Shown here one piece after another: positions 13,404-24,835 of a DNA stretch of 64,000 nt. Source of the DNA: Strongyloides papillosus (Eukaryota > Nematoda > Chromadorea > Rhabditida > Strongyloididae); NCBI GenBank assembly GCA_005656395.1, contig SRSI01000013.1, positions 1,798,001 to 1,862,000 on the forward strand. The letters run 5' to 3'. A model generated the notes under the pieces. It did not search any database, was not told the origin of the DNA, and saw nothing but the letters and a program-made list of their open reading frames with translations. The position numbers and the translations under genes were made by a program. How positions within the stretch are numbered: the first letter of the stretch is position 1; each line of letters begins with the position of its first letter.

Positions 13404-13564
13404 CCTGTCTTACATGTTCCAAAATTGGACATGTTTCCAGAAATTGCCCAAACAGAAATCAAATGCGAGGAAGAGTTACTACTAACGTAAATGTTTATGT
13501 TAAAGATAACAGAGAATTCAGGGGAAACAGAAAAAATAATGAAGATAATTGCAGAATAATGTAA
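13397..13564 (+). CDS. CCHC zinc-knuckle segment of the Copia Gag, in the -1 frame
   Basis: Shifted one base back from the capsid frame, an open stretch of about 55 codons begins over the A-run and contains CLTCSKIGHVSRNC, a perfect C-x2-C-x4-H-x4-C nucleocapsid knuckle, followed by a basic Arg/Asn-rich tail ending at a TAA at 13562. In Copia Gag the knuckle normally follows the capsid domain in the same frame. Here the junction holds eight A residues with A-AAA-AAA correctly phased at 13391-13397 and a hairpin downstream (13412-13434). Either ribosomes slip -1 to make a capsid-knuckle fusion, or one base has been gained or lost in the A-run. There is no ATG of its own at the start of this stretch. 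Confidence 0.65.
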   Translation: MLTCLTCSKIGHVSRNCPNRNQMRGRVTTNVNVYVKDNREFRGNRKNNEDNCRIM

Positions 13565-15921
13565 TAATAATTTAATTAACCAGAGTTATTAGACAGTAGG
13601 AAATTATAAAGGCAAGAAGATCAAAAATTAAATATAATAACTTCTACTTCAAAAACTTAATATTTTAAACGACATTCATTTTTAAAATAAATAAAATACA
13701 AATGATATTTAAATACCAAAGTGTCAATGTAATTTAAAACTAAAAATTAAATATTGAACAGCAATTGACATTAGAAATTTCCACTTCTTCTTTATATTTC
13801 AATTGAATCTTTTATTAACAAAAAAAAATATCACAATTATTTAAACTACATATTCATTTAAAATAATTATTTTATATGTGAAATCAATTTTCAAAATCCA
13901 ATTACTTAAAATTACAAAATAAAGTACACTTAAATGTAAATAAATATTTTTTAATATCATTTTTATTCGGCTTTCTTTAGTAACATTCAATGTTTAAATA
14001 TCTTTTGTATTATAATTTATCATCTACAAACTAGCGTGTTTACAACTTATTTTTTGTTTATAACATATATATTTCGTTTAATTTAAAAATTTCTATAAAT
14101 AGAATTAAAAGAGGGATAAATTTAGATCTAACATTTTGAAAAATTGTTTAACTTTAAAATAAAAATTGTACTTTTTAAAATAAATTTAAATAACATTTAT
14201 AATTGGTGAAGATAAACAACTTTTTATGTATGTTTCAATAAACTAAAAGATATTTAAGTAAATTATCTGTTAGACTTTTTTATAGTAATTTTTATTTTAA
14301 AACAAAATTATATATATAGTAATTGTAGAGTTATTTAAAAATTATTTGATTCTTAATTGTATTCTAAGAGTTTTGTCTTTTTTTATAAAAACATTATTAA
14401 ATCAAGGGGATAACACAATTAGTATAAAAATGGTAAAAATAATCTAAATATTAATTACTTATTTATTAAATAACTGCTCATCCAGTCTTATTTAAGATAG
14501 CTATAGTTTGTATTAATGATAATTAGAAATTTAAAAAGACTAATAGTTAAATATATGTTTTTTGATGATTTTAAGTGTAATATGATTAGTGAATGTTTAA
14601 CTAAAATGGGTTAAATCCGACTATTTACTGTAAAAAGTATAATTAACAAAATTGTGGAAAACATTTTATTTGATTTAATTTAGATTTAAAATTACCAGAA
14701 AATTATCATTTGTAAATATTTTTAATTTTCACTTGGAAAAAATTAAAACTTTCTATTTTATTGCCAATCCCCTTAACTAACCATTTTTCTTTAAAATAAG
14801 ACACTTTTTATTCTCAAATAATTGTTATTTTGAAAAATATTATTGTGATTGTAAGATGACAAAAAATATAAATATTATTAATGTTACCTTTCTTTAAATA
14901 TATGATTATTTAAAATGAAAGACTAAGTTTGTGGATTTGTAATTATAAAAAATAAGCAATTTTAAAGTATTCAATAAATATTACCGTACAATATAGTTTA
15001 TTTTTTATTATATGATGTTTATGTAGAATTTTTTATTAAAATGTTTATAAAATAGATATATATTGAAGTCATATATTGAATAATAATAAGCATCCCTCAT
15101 TATGACTCGATAAAATTGTTTGTACTCATTCTAAAAGAACTATTTAAAATACAATTTTAATTAAATCTCATGTAAGGAACATTACGAATTTTTTGGTAAG
15201 TATTCATCTTATTAATAAAATTGCTTATTACATATAGTAATTTATCATATGAAAATGACGATTATTTTACTATTCCTTCTTATAGTTAAAAAATTTTATT
15301 GCACTTTAATTTTTAAGACTGAAATTTTATATTTTCTTAAATCTTTCCAAAAGACCAACTCAATTTTTGAAAAATATTAAATTCAATGAATAATGTAAAA
15401 GTTATTAAATGGTGAATTTAAAAATTTTTTGTATATGCCAACAGTATAAATATTGTGTAGAGCTAAATTTTATTAAACTTTTAAATTATTCAATTACGTT
15501 TATATATATTTGTTGTATGGTAATCCAACTTTTAATAAAAAAATGAATGCAAAGATTGACAATTTTTGTAACAAAGTAATTTGAGTTTTTAACATATAAA
15601 ATATTGTCAAAAAATTTTTTAAATATATATTATATAACTTTTATGTCAAATATCTTTCAAAAGTTAAAATATTGCACAACTTTAACATAAATCAAAAAGT
15701 TTTTTCTTTTATTAAATAAAAATATTTATGACACATTGTCACATTTTTAGAATATAACATTTAAATTAAAAATTTATGAAATTTCAATTGAGTAGTGATA
15801 AATAAAATATCATTTCTAATTTTTTAAACTACATTTTTTTAAAGGTTTGTAAAATATTAATTTATATATATATAATTTTAAATACAAACAATCATACTTA
15901 ATAATACACATTTTTGCAACG
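13565..15921. other. Intergenic, no gene seen
   Basis: AT-rich spacer downstream of the gag-like gene and downstream (3') of the GPCR gene, which is transcribed towards it. I looked for continuing pol frames and for an LTR and found neither. Confidence 0.5.
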
Positions 15922-17615
15922 TCAGCACTTAATACTATTACTATCAGGAACATTAATATTAATTTCTCCTTCAGCATTATTACATTTTACGTTATTTTTA
16001 ACGGATATATCCTTAAATTGCGTTGATTTTATGATACATGACGAACTTTTTCTTAATTTTTTAACATTCTTTACTTTTTTTGATAACATTTCATCACCAT
16101 ATGAAACACTTAACAAACCTAAAGCTGATTGAGAGTCTGCTTTTTCATGTGATAAATTATAATACTCACGACTTGTTTTCTAAAAATACTTAACATTAAT
16201 TAGGGTATTTAATGCATTACCTCATATCCATTAAGTGTACTTTTTTTAAATTGCTCTGCATAAGTTAACATTTTTCTTGGTCTTGTTGTATGATTATATA
16301 CAATAATCGATAGAATTGCTGCATTAAAGCAGAATTGTGAAAAGTACATTAATCTTCCAATTAAAGCTATTGTATGAATGATTAATGAACGATTTCCACC
16401 AGTATAATTATTTCCTCCAATTATTGCCATCATCTTAAAAACATTATCTGGAGCATTTAGTAATTGGTTAATTGTTACAATAAGTAAAAATCTCCAAACA
16501 TTGCAACGTGCTCTTTTTATTGATGATCTTTTTCTAGATTGTGTTTTTCTAACATCATCATGAATGCATTTTGGAGCTTCTATTAATTTACGACTTGATA
16601 AATGTAAAAATTTTGTCTTTTTACTTTTTTTCTTATCATACTGAAATTGTTCAATAAAACCTGGTGGTTTAGTAAATATCACTCGAATATCCATAAAAAG
16701 CGTTAAGGCCGCAGGTATAACATAACTCCAGATAAATTCAACAATGTGAAAAATTCTAAATAAAAATTAGTAAAATTCAAAAAGACAAAGACAACCTGTT
16801 AAAATCAACAGTCTTTGAAATTGAAATTTCTGTACACATAAAATAGCTAGAATTAACTACAAAAAGCAACCAAAAATTTAATGTCATTGATACTCCTAAA
16901 ATTCCATATAATGCTAAATCTCCTAATGCCCATCTTGTAGATTGGCGTAAAGGATGATAAACAGCCATATACCGTATAGCAGAAACAAATAACCAACACC
17001 ATGTACTGAATGAAGTCATTGTATGGAGAACATACATAATAATCTTTAATTTAATTAGTAATTAAAAAATGATAAAAAGAATTAAAAGCTACCTTGCAAG
17101 AAATACTATGAGTTGGTGTTTGAATCCACCCAAATTTTGTCATCAATGATGCTGAAACATTAGCAACAATACCAAGTATAGAAATTAAATCAGACAATGA
17201 CATAACTGCTAAAGGAAATCCACATCCTCTTTTGAAACGGTCCTTAAAAATATTTAAAAGTGTATAAAATTATACAAAAAAGTTTGAAAAGGAACTTACG
17301 TAATCTGATAAAGCTGATTGTATCAATCTTGTTATAACATAAGCATTTAATATTAACCCTATTGCAGCAAAAAAAACATAAGCATAACCACTACATGCAA
17401 TAATCTAAAAAAAATAATTGTTTATTTAAAATACATTTTTAGAACTTTTTTATCATAAAACATACATAATTTGCAATTTTTTGAAGTTCTACATTTTCAT
17501 CAGTAACATTAGATATTAATTCAGTCGTATCATCAAAACTTATATAATAATCATCATTATCTTCCCCAACATAACTAATATTTGACTCATTTAAATAAGC
17601 AATATTTTCTTCCAT
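15922..17615 (-). CDS. Orphan rhodopsin-like (class A) 7TM receptor
   Basis: Six exons were joined at GT..AG sites: 17615-17466, 17404-17300, 17242-17093, 17043-16796, 16755-16221 and 16179-15922, giving 481 aa with all phases consistent. The ATG at 17615 follows a TTATTTTAG acceptor. The N-terminus is extracellular, acidic and rich in N-glycosylation sites (NES, NIS, NVT). Seven hydrophobic segments follow. Other landmarks are a Cys before TM3 (about C134), a Cys in the second extracellular loop, and 'SAIRYMAVYHP' at the end of TM3 in the place of the DRY motif. The third loop is long, basic and Ser/Lys-rich and the C-terminal tail is Lys/Ser-rich. The pattern suits a nematode neuropeptide or small-ligand receptor at the plasma membrane, but I cannot name the ligand or a C. 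elegans orthologue. Confidence 0.82.
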
Positions 17616-19770
17616 CTTAATATTTGAAAAGAATATGTAAGGTCTAAAATAATATTCTCCGTCAACATATGACACAATATTTTAAAATAATTATATTTTA
17701 ATGTACCAACAGCAGTTGGCTCTCTGAAATTAGTAAAATAAAATCTTTGTATAAAAAAAAATATTTGAATTAAGTAAAATTTATTCTTCTAGAAAAAATA
17801 GCTTGTATTAATATCTTATAAACAGAAGTACAAAAATTAATAGTTCCAAGTAATGAAATATAAAATTAGTAAAAAAGATTCTTGTTTTATAGTAATTAGG
17901 CATCACAATTTTAATTATTTGGTGTTTCATTAAAATATAATTTTATTATAAAAAAAAGTTACTGATAAAATATATATATAACTTTTTTTCTAAAAACAGT
18001 ATATATTTTTAGAATGAAATTCTTTTTAATGTAACAGAAATTCCTATTCTAGCGATATAGTATTAAAAGATTCATGTTTAATATGATACATAATAAGATA
18101 AGTAAAATGGTAAGAAAAAATCTTTTAAGAATTTTTTTACTATTATGGCTATTAGAATCCACTGAATCACGTAACCTAAAGAAATAAAAATGTATATAAG
18201 GCACGCCCTAAAATCTTTTATTAAAATTATAACATAAAAAATACTATTTTTTTCAAAGTGTAATATTTATTGTAAATGGATGAATAAGCAGTAGTAATAT
18301 GCTATTTATTCAATATATTAAAATATGATTGAAATTTTTTTAACTGCTGATATATCTATGATTAACTAAGATGATAGAAGTTATTATCTGAGTTTTAGTA
18401 AACCACATTATTTTAACAATTTAGCATCTTAAATACACTTGTCTTAGAATGTTTATTTTTAAATAAGAAAAAAACCTTTTTACATAAAAAATCAAAAATA
18501 TTTCTAATAAGTTTTATTCTGGTAACTTTTAATATTAAACCTAGAATTTCTACATTTCTTCAAAACTTTATATAAGTACAATTTTTCGTACATGAAAAAA
18601 CAAACAAAAAAAGACGATGCTAATTTAAGATAAAACTTAAGAAAATTTATAATGCAATTGAATTGACAAGAGTAAGTATTAATATTTAACTGTAAAAATA
18701 ATTATTAAAGTAGAAAAAACATAAAAATTAAAAACAAATAAAAAGAAAAAATTTATATAAAATAAATTAAGGTTTCAAAAAGTAAAATTATATTTTAATT
18801 TAACCAAAAATTCAATAAAAATAATTTATCATCATGATAAATTGTAAAATGTTCTTTTTATTAATAACTCTTGCTAATAAATAATTACATATGTCCATTT
18901 ATTGGTTATCTGTTAGATGTGATTTCAATATTAACAAAAATATACATTTTTATAGAATACCATTTAGATGGTTTAATGAAGCAATACAATCCACAATTTT
19001 TTTTCTTATAAAAAGGTTCCTTTCACTTAGATGGATTCTTATAATTACAATTCTGACGACATATATAATTATGTACTGTCAAAAATGGGTAGTTTATTAA
19101 AATTTAGTTCCCCCAATATGGCAATATAATCCACAAATGTATATTACAAAGGATAACACAAGTAGAACATATTTATACATATATAACATAACATAAAATT
19201 AAAAAAGATAATTTTTTTATGAAATATAAATTTAAAAGACATAATATTGTAAGCTTCATAAATTATCTTTTTTAATATCTATAACTTTCTCACTTTTTTT
19301 ACTATTTTAAATTTATAGGTACAGAAAGAATAAAGTATAGCAGAAACTTTTTCTCAACTAGTGACATTATTAAACATACAAAAAACATTAAATAGTTTTC
19401 TTCAATAAAATTTATTTTTAGAAATTTTGTATTTTTTTTACTACACAAAAATATAAATACTTAATTAAAATTTTTATTTAAATTTGTTTAAACTATAAAG
19501 AATTATGAATACATGAATATATATATCAATTATGAGTATTTGGATATTTTAAATACTCCTAATAAAATGTATTTTATTTTACATGAAATATTTATTCAAA
19601 ACAAATAGCGGGTTTACCAGCTATATTAAATAAGATTTTTAATCAGGAACAAAATAAAATGAGAAACAATTTAATTATTCTTGTAAAATAATGAAGTATT
19701 TTAAAATATATAGAGTAGAAAAAAAATTTACAACTGAAACTTTTTTACATATAAATATTTATAATACATG
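17616..19770. other. Intergenic, no gene seen
   Basis: Spacer between the GPCR promoter and the 3' end of the K2P gene (both minus strand). A 69-codon frame at 18891-19100 (plus) has no recognisable features and is probably chance. Confidence 0.5.
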
Positions 19771-21088
19771 TCATACATTGATATAGCTGTTATCTATATT
19801 TTCAGATAATGTATTATACAAAGGAACATCACAAACAATCTCATCAATTAATGGTATGTCATCTAAATTTGATCCAACAACCTCATCTTTGTATTTATCA
19901 ACTAATACTACAGATGTTTCTCTTTTTATAGGAATTTCATTGTCATCCTCATAACTCCGTTGATTTTCATCAATCTTCATCATAACACCAAATTTTGCGA
20001 AACTATTTAGCTGAGTTAAACCCAAACCTAATCCACGATTTATATTTATTTTTTGCGCTAACTGTAAAATATTTTTTATAATAATAATTTATTTTAATAA
20101 ACATTTCAAACTTACAAGAACCATTTTTCCGGCTATATCTTTAAATTTATTGACTTGTCTTCCCATATAATGAATATTATGAATTGCTGATAGGCCTATC
20201 AATTCAACGCATATTGTAACTAACATTACCCCAGTATATACAAATAATAAAAGAAATACGAGATTTATTTGTGGTTCAAAATCTCCATAACCAATTGTAA
20301 AAATTGTTGTAACACAATAAAAAATTGATTCTATAATAGGTAATGATGTATTTGTATGAATTAAATATGCTCCAGTAAGTGGGTAGAGACTTAATATAGA
20401 TAATACTATAAATACAAATAAAAACATATTTTGTTTGGTAATTTTTGATATTGTTAATGTGAAAAATTTTGCCACATCTGATAATGTCACTAATGCTAAA
20501 GGTACACCAATAATACCATAAAATATGACAATTATTTTACCGTGAAATGTTAAAGGTGTTACTAAACCGAATCCAACAGGAACCATTGTTGTTGCTGAAA
20601 ATAGTATTGAACTCCTTCTATTCCATAACATTTTATAATTTTTTTCACTTTTCTCTATTCCTTGTTCAACAACATTTGCCTTTATATAATTATCAAACGA
20701 TATAAATAGATCTTTTAAGTAATCATCAATAAGATACGTCATATTGAAGACAAATTCTTCATATTTAATGTCTTTGTTATTTGTTTTCTCATTGATGAGA
20801 ATTATACCTTTATTTATGAATTCTTTTTTTTTCAGTTTTAATTCTTTAATCATACTCCTACTCGTTTCAATTTCATTTGCACTTTCATAATAATAAAATA
20901 ATCCTGCACCAAGAATTATATAAATGAAACAAATTATAATGAGTGATAGATGAAAAGTAACATTTTGCAATTTCTAAAACCAAAAATAGAATTTTTTTTT
21001 ATTTTTGTTATAGAAAAAATAATATAATGTATAAACTTACTCGTTTATTACAAAATTTACTGTGTTTCCTTGGCATAAGTCCTATCAT
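19771..21088 (-). CDS. Two-pore-domain (TWK/K2P) potassium channel
   Basis: Three exons, 21088-21041, 20973-20116 and 20061-19771, give 398 aa. The first ATG follows a TTTTTTAG acceptor by 10 bases. The order is that of K2P channels: TM1 at about 22-43, a long extracellular cap loop, pore 1 with VGFG at about 149-152, TM2 with '[15 protein letters not shown]', TM3, pore 2 with 'TIGYGD' at about 242-247, TM4, and a polar acidic cytoplasmic tail. These dimeric plasma-membrane channels carry background K+ current and set resting potential in nematode muscle and neurons. In pore 1 the filter reads 'TTMVPVGFG', with Pro148 where almost all K channels have Thr, while pore 2 is canonical. The family call is secure; the subtype is not assigned because nematodes have dozens of twk genes. 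Confidence 0.92.
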
Positions 21089-21778
21089 TGGAATACTTTC
21101 TAAAAAATAAAAACTATCAGATTAAAGTATTAAAAGTAAAAAGTATTTTGATAAAATATTCTAAATGTTTATCTATCATTCAAGCATTATACATCCCACA
21201 ATTTATAATACACAAAATAAGATCATGCAAAAACTACATTATTTTTAACCATTCTAAAACCATTGTATATTCTTTATCAATCTCATAAAAAATAAATTAT
21301 CTCTTAAAAAGTATTTTTTTAATAAATATTTAAGAACTAAAAAAACTGTTATTTTATACATATAATACTTATAATAATATACCTTAGTAATTTACATTTT
21401 CCTGTGTCAAATCAAAAGAACCTTTTCTAAAATAATATAATATTACCTAAATTATCCCTTAACAATAATATAAATTTACATCTATACACAACATATGCAT
21501 ATTCAAAAAAATATAGAAACCATACTATTATTTTTGGTGGTTAATGACAACAATGTATACATTAAGAAGTACATATGACTAACAATAAGATAAAAATTTT
21601 ATTCTTATATCATCTTACCATTTTCTAATTAATTTTTAATTATCATTCACTTGTTACATATAATAACTTTTTAATTAAATTTTTAAATTATAATCATTTT
21701 TTTTGTTTTGAAAAATTAAAAAAAATATTTATTATGTTAGATAAATAATTAAATATAGTAAAATGTTGACAAATAGTA
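21089..21778. other. Intergenic, no gene seen
   Basis: Spacer holding the promoter side of the K2P gene and the 3' side of the PAN/TSP1 gene. A 66-codon plus-strand frame starting opposite the K2P start is a shadow with no family features. Confidence 0.5.
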
Positions 21779-23299
21779 TTAACAAAGTAATGTACAATAT
21801 CTAAAAAATGGACCTTTGCAATCTTTGGGATTTTTAGCTAAACATTCACGTGTAACAAACCCAACTTCTAAACCACCTTCACAGGGTTGTGGTGTGGCAA
21901 ATTTCTGACAATTGTCTGACCATGGACTCCATATTACATCTGGATGTGCTGGCGCTCCATCTGGTAGAATACCTCTCCTACCAACTGGAAGGGCATTTGG
22001 ATAAATTGATGGTGGTGAACCAACGCCATTTATTAATTCTCTAGAACCATATACAGAAACTGGTATAATTGTTCTCATGGGACCAATAGGACCAGGTACC
22101 TCATCAACAACTTCCTTTGATGGCTCATAATTTTCAATATCCTCAGGTTTACATATTCTCATTTGTGTTAAGGGACCTTTACATTTCTTAAGATTGATAC
22201 ATTTTCTCTTTCTTATTAATCTTTCACCAACCTCTGTACATTTTTGCCACATTTCCCATTCACTGAAGTAATTACTTTTCCTACTATCAATAGGAATAGG
22301 TTGTAAATTATTTTTTTTAATATTAATCCCATTTGACTTTGGTGATGTCATAGGTAATTGTAAGTTATCTTTATGATTAAATTTATCAACAACCTTTCTT
22401 TCATCATATGATTGAATTGCTTCAGCTTTGTATGTTGCTTGAGCATTTTCACCACTATTTATAATACTATTTACCGTTGTTGTATTTATAAAAGGTATAT
22501 TCTCAACTTGTCCTTTTTTATTTAAAATTTCATTTGTTTCCTTGGTTTTAAAATAGTTATTTTTAAGTATAATATTATCGGAAGTAGGTATTTTCACCTT
22601 TCCATAACATTCGTTATTCCCATACAATACGTCTTCATTCATCTCATTATAAAATGCCTCAGGTTTATCCTTCATAGACATTGAATTTAGGATACACTCT
22701 TTTTCTTTTGGAAAATAAAGAAATGATTTACAATAATTACTATTTTTTAAACATTCTTCAAAACAAACTTCTATACTTCCGGCAACTGTCAAATTTTCAG
22801 CATACCCTCCAAGTATTTTATTTGGATATAATTTGATAGTTTCATGTTGACACTCTTTTGGTAGACCTTAAAAATATATTAGAATGATTATGTATATATG
22901 AAAAATAGATAAAGTCCATACCATTTATACATGATTTTTCAAAAAAGACTGTATTTTCAGTAATCTCAAGACTATCACTCTCTTCCTTTCTATCATTAAT
23001 CTCATATACAACATGACATGATTCTGATATGTCATTAAATGTAAAACTTTCACAAAAGGCTGGTGATCCATTAAATTCATCAACATTTAAACAATATTCT
23101 TTACATTTATCAACTGTAAATCCCTCCAATTTCAAAGAATTCCTTGAAATCTTAGACATATTTTTAATTGAAAAAAAATTGTTCCTGCATTAGGATCATT
23201 AAAATCACATTCTTTCTCTTCCACATTAGTGCTCTCAGTCATTATTACATATTTTAAATGTAAAATGGTGATTAAAGATAAGGAAAATTTATTAAACAT
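21779..23299 (-). CDS. Secreted PAN/apple and TSP1-like domain protein (single-base frame break)
   Basis: Two exons, 23299-22922 and 22866-21779, are separated by a 55-nt intron. Residues 1-20 form a hydrophobic signal peptide. Two PAN/apple modules follow: the first has the Cys pattern around 'CKEYCLNVDEF..CESFTF', and the second is spread across the intron with 'CFEECLKNSNYCKSFLYF'. After a low-complexity linker come two thrombospondin-type segments ('WEMWQKC..RKRKC' and 'WSPWSDNC') with paired Cys. Such proteins are extracellular or cuticle/matrix proteins. One base is missing: a run of eight A at 23172-23179 (plus strand) puts the signal peptide out of frame with the first PAN domain, and a ninth A would make a single frame of about 488 codons with both intron phases correct. 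This could be a sequencing or assembly slip or a recent real mutation. No orthologue is named. Confidence 0.72.
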
Positions 23300-24835
23300 T
23301 CTGAATCAAATATTAAAATACTGTTTTTCCTTTTTTTTAATACTGTTAATTAAAGTTTCTAATGCTCTTAAAAAATATAAAATAGTGTTATGGTAATAAA
23401 GTCAATTGAAAATAAGAAATATAATTTCTAGACAATTAAAAAAGAAAGAAAAATTTTAACATAAAAAAATATATATTTAAAAAACCCATAACAAAATGTA
23501 AATAATTTTTTGATTAATTTTATCAGGCCTAATATTAAATAAAAAGTAAGCTATTTCTTTATTTTACTATCCATAAACATTTTATCTTATTATTAATTGT
23601 AGTAAATATATAAATATTAAGTTATAACAATTTTAAATTTTCATAATAAAAATAATTAAAATATACGTTATTAATGGATGAAATATAAATAAGACGGAAA
23701 TAAAAAATTAAAAATATATAGTAATTTTAGGGAGGGTAACTACATAATTGTTCCATAAATATCCTTCAAAATTTCATGGTGTTCTAAATAAAAAAAAGTA
23801 CAATAAATTAATTGTATAGTTAAGTTAGAAAAAAAACTTGATTTAAACAAGAAAATATTGAAGAATAGACAATTATTATTCTTATAATAATAAAATTTAT
23901 AAACTAGTACTTTTTATATTCAAATATTTTGCGCCATTTTCACCCGTTTACATGGTAAAATATTATTTTTCTAATCTTTTATAAAAACAATTCAATATCT
24001 ACATGTAAAATTTCATATTATATTTAACATAAGGCATTTTGATTTATGATGATCTTAAGACTTTTAATGATAATAATCTTATTTTATTAATGACATTCTA
24101 TATATCTTTCTTCCTTAAAAGAGAAAATCAAATAAAGATTGTACTAAACTTTCATTTAATGGTAGGTCAAACTTATCTTGTCCTACAAAAATATTTAAAT
24201 TTTATATTTAAATAATCAAACAGTTAAATAATTAAATTTTTATTACACTTTTTAAATTTTTAAATAAACATTATAAATTATGAATGTTGCATTATTTAAT
24301 CTGCATTTATTTCAACACTTTTAAATAATAATGACAAAAAAGTAAGTTATAACAAAAGAAAATACTGAGGTGAATTGATAAAATATTAATACTCAAAACA
24401 TGTCAACGGTTCTTGATTTAATCATCTAAAGAATTTATTTATTTTATGTTCTTCTTGCCTATAGTAGGATTACATAAAATAGTAATTGTTCTGTAGTTAA
24501 TGAGCTGAAGATTGAGAGTATTCTTTTTATTATTGTAGGTCAACTTTATTTTCTTTTTAAAATAAAATATTATTTTATTTTTCTTAACCAACTATATACA
24601 AAAAAAATTTCCTTCAAAATCATTCAATTAAAAAATTATATTTATATATAAAGAATAATGTAATAAGTTGTGACAAAAAAGAGATGATAACAAAAAAAAT
24701 TTTCTTCACTAATTTGTTTTGTATTTTATTTAATTGTAATGATTATAATATACTAAAATAAACTAATCTTATTAAAAAATTATTAAATTGCCTTCTTTTT
24801 TCATTATGATATATTATTAATAATAGTAATAATAA
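23300..24835. other. Intergenic, no gene seen
   Basis: AT-rich spacer upstream of the PAN/TSP1 gene and downstream of the warthog gene; no frames or repeats worth naming. Confidence 0.5.

Noticed and set aside
17616..17675. 20-codon upstream extension of the GPCR frame
   Set aside because: It would need a GTG start and crosses a TTATTTTAG acceptor; the ATG at 17615 directly after that acceptor is the better start.
18891..19100. 69-codon plus-strand frame
   Set aside because: No recognisable domain; sits in a spacer with no splice or neighbour support.
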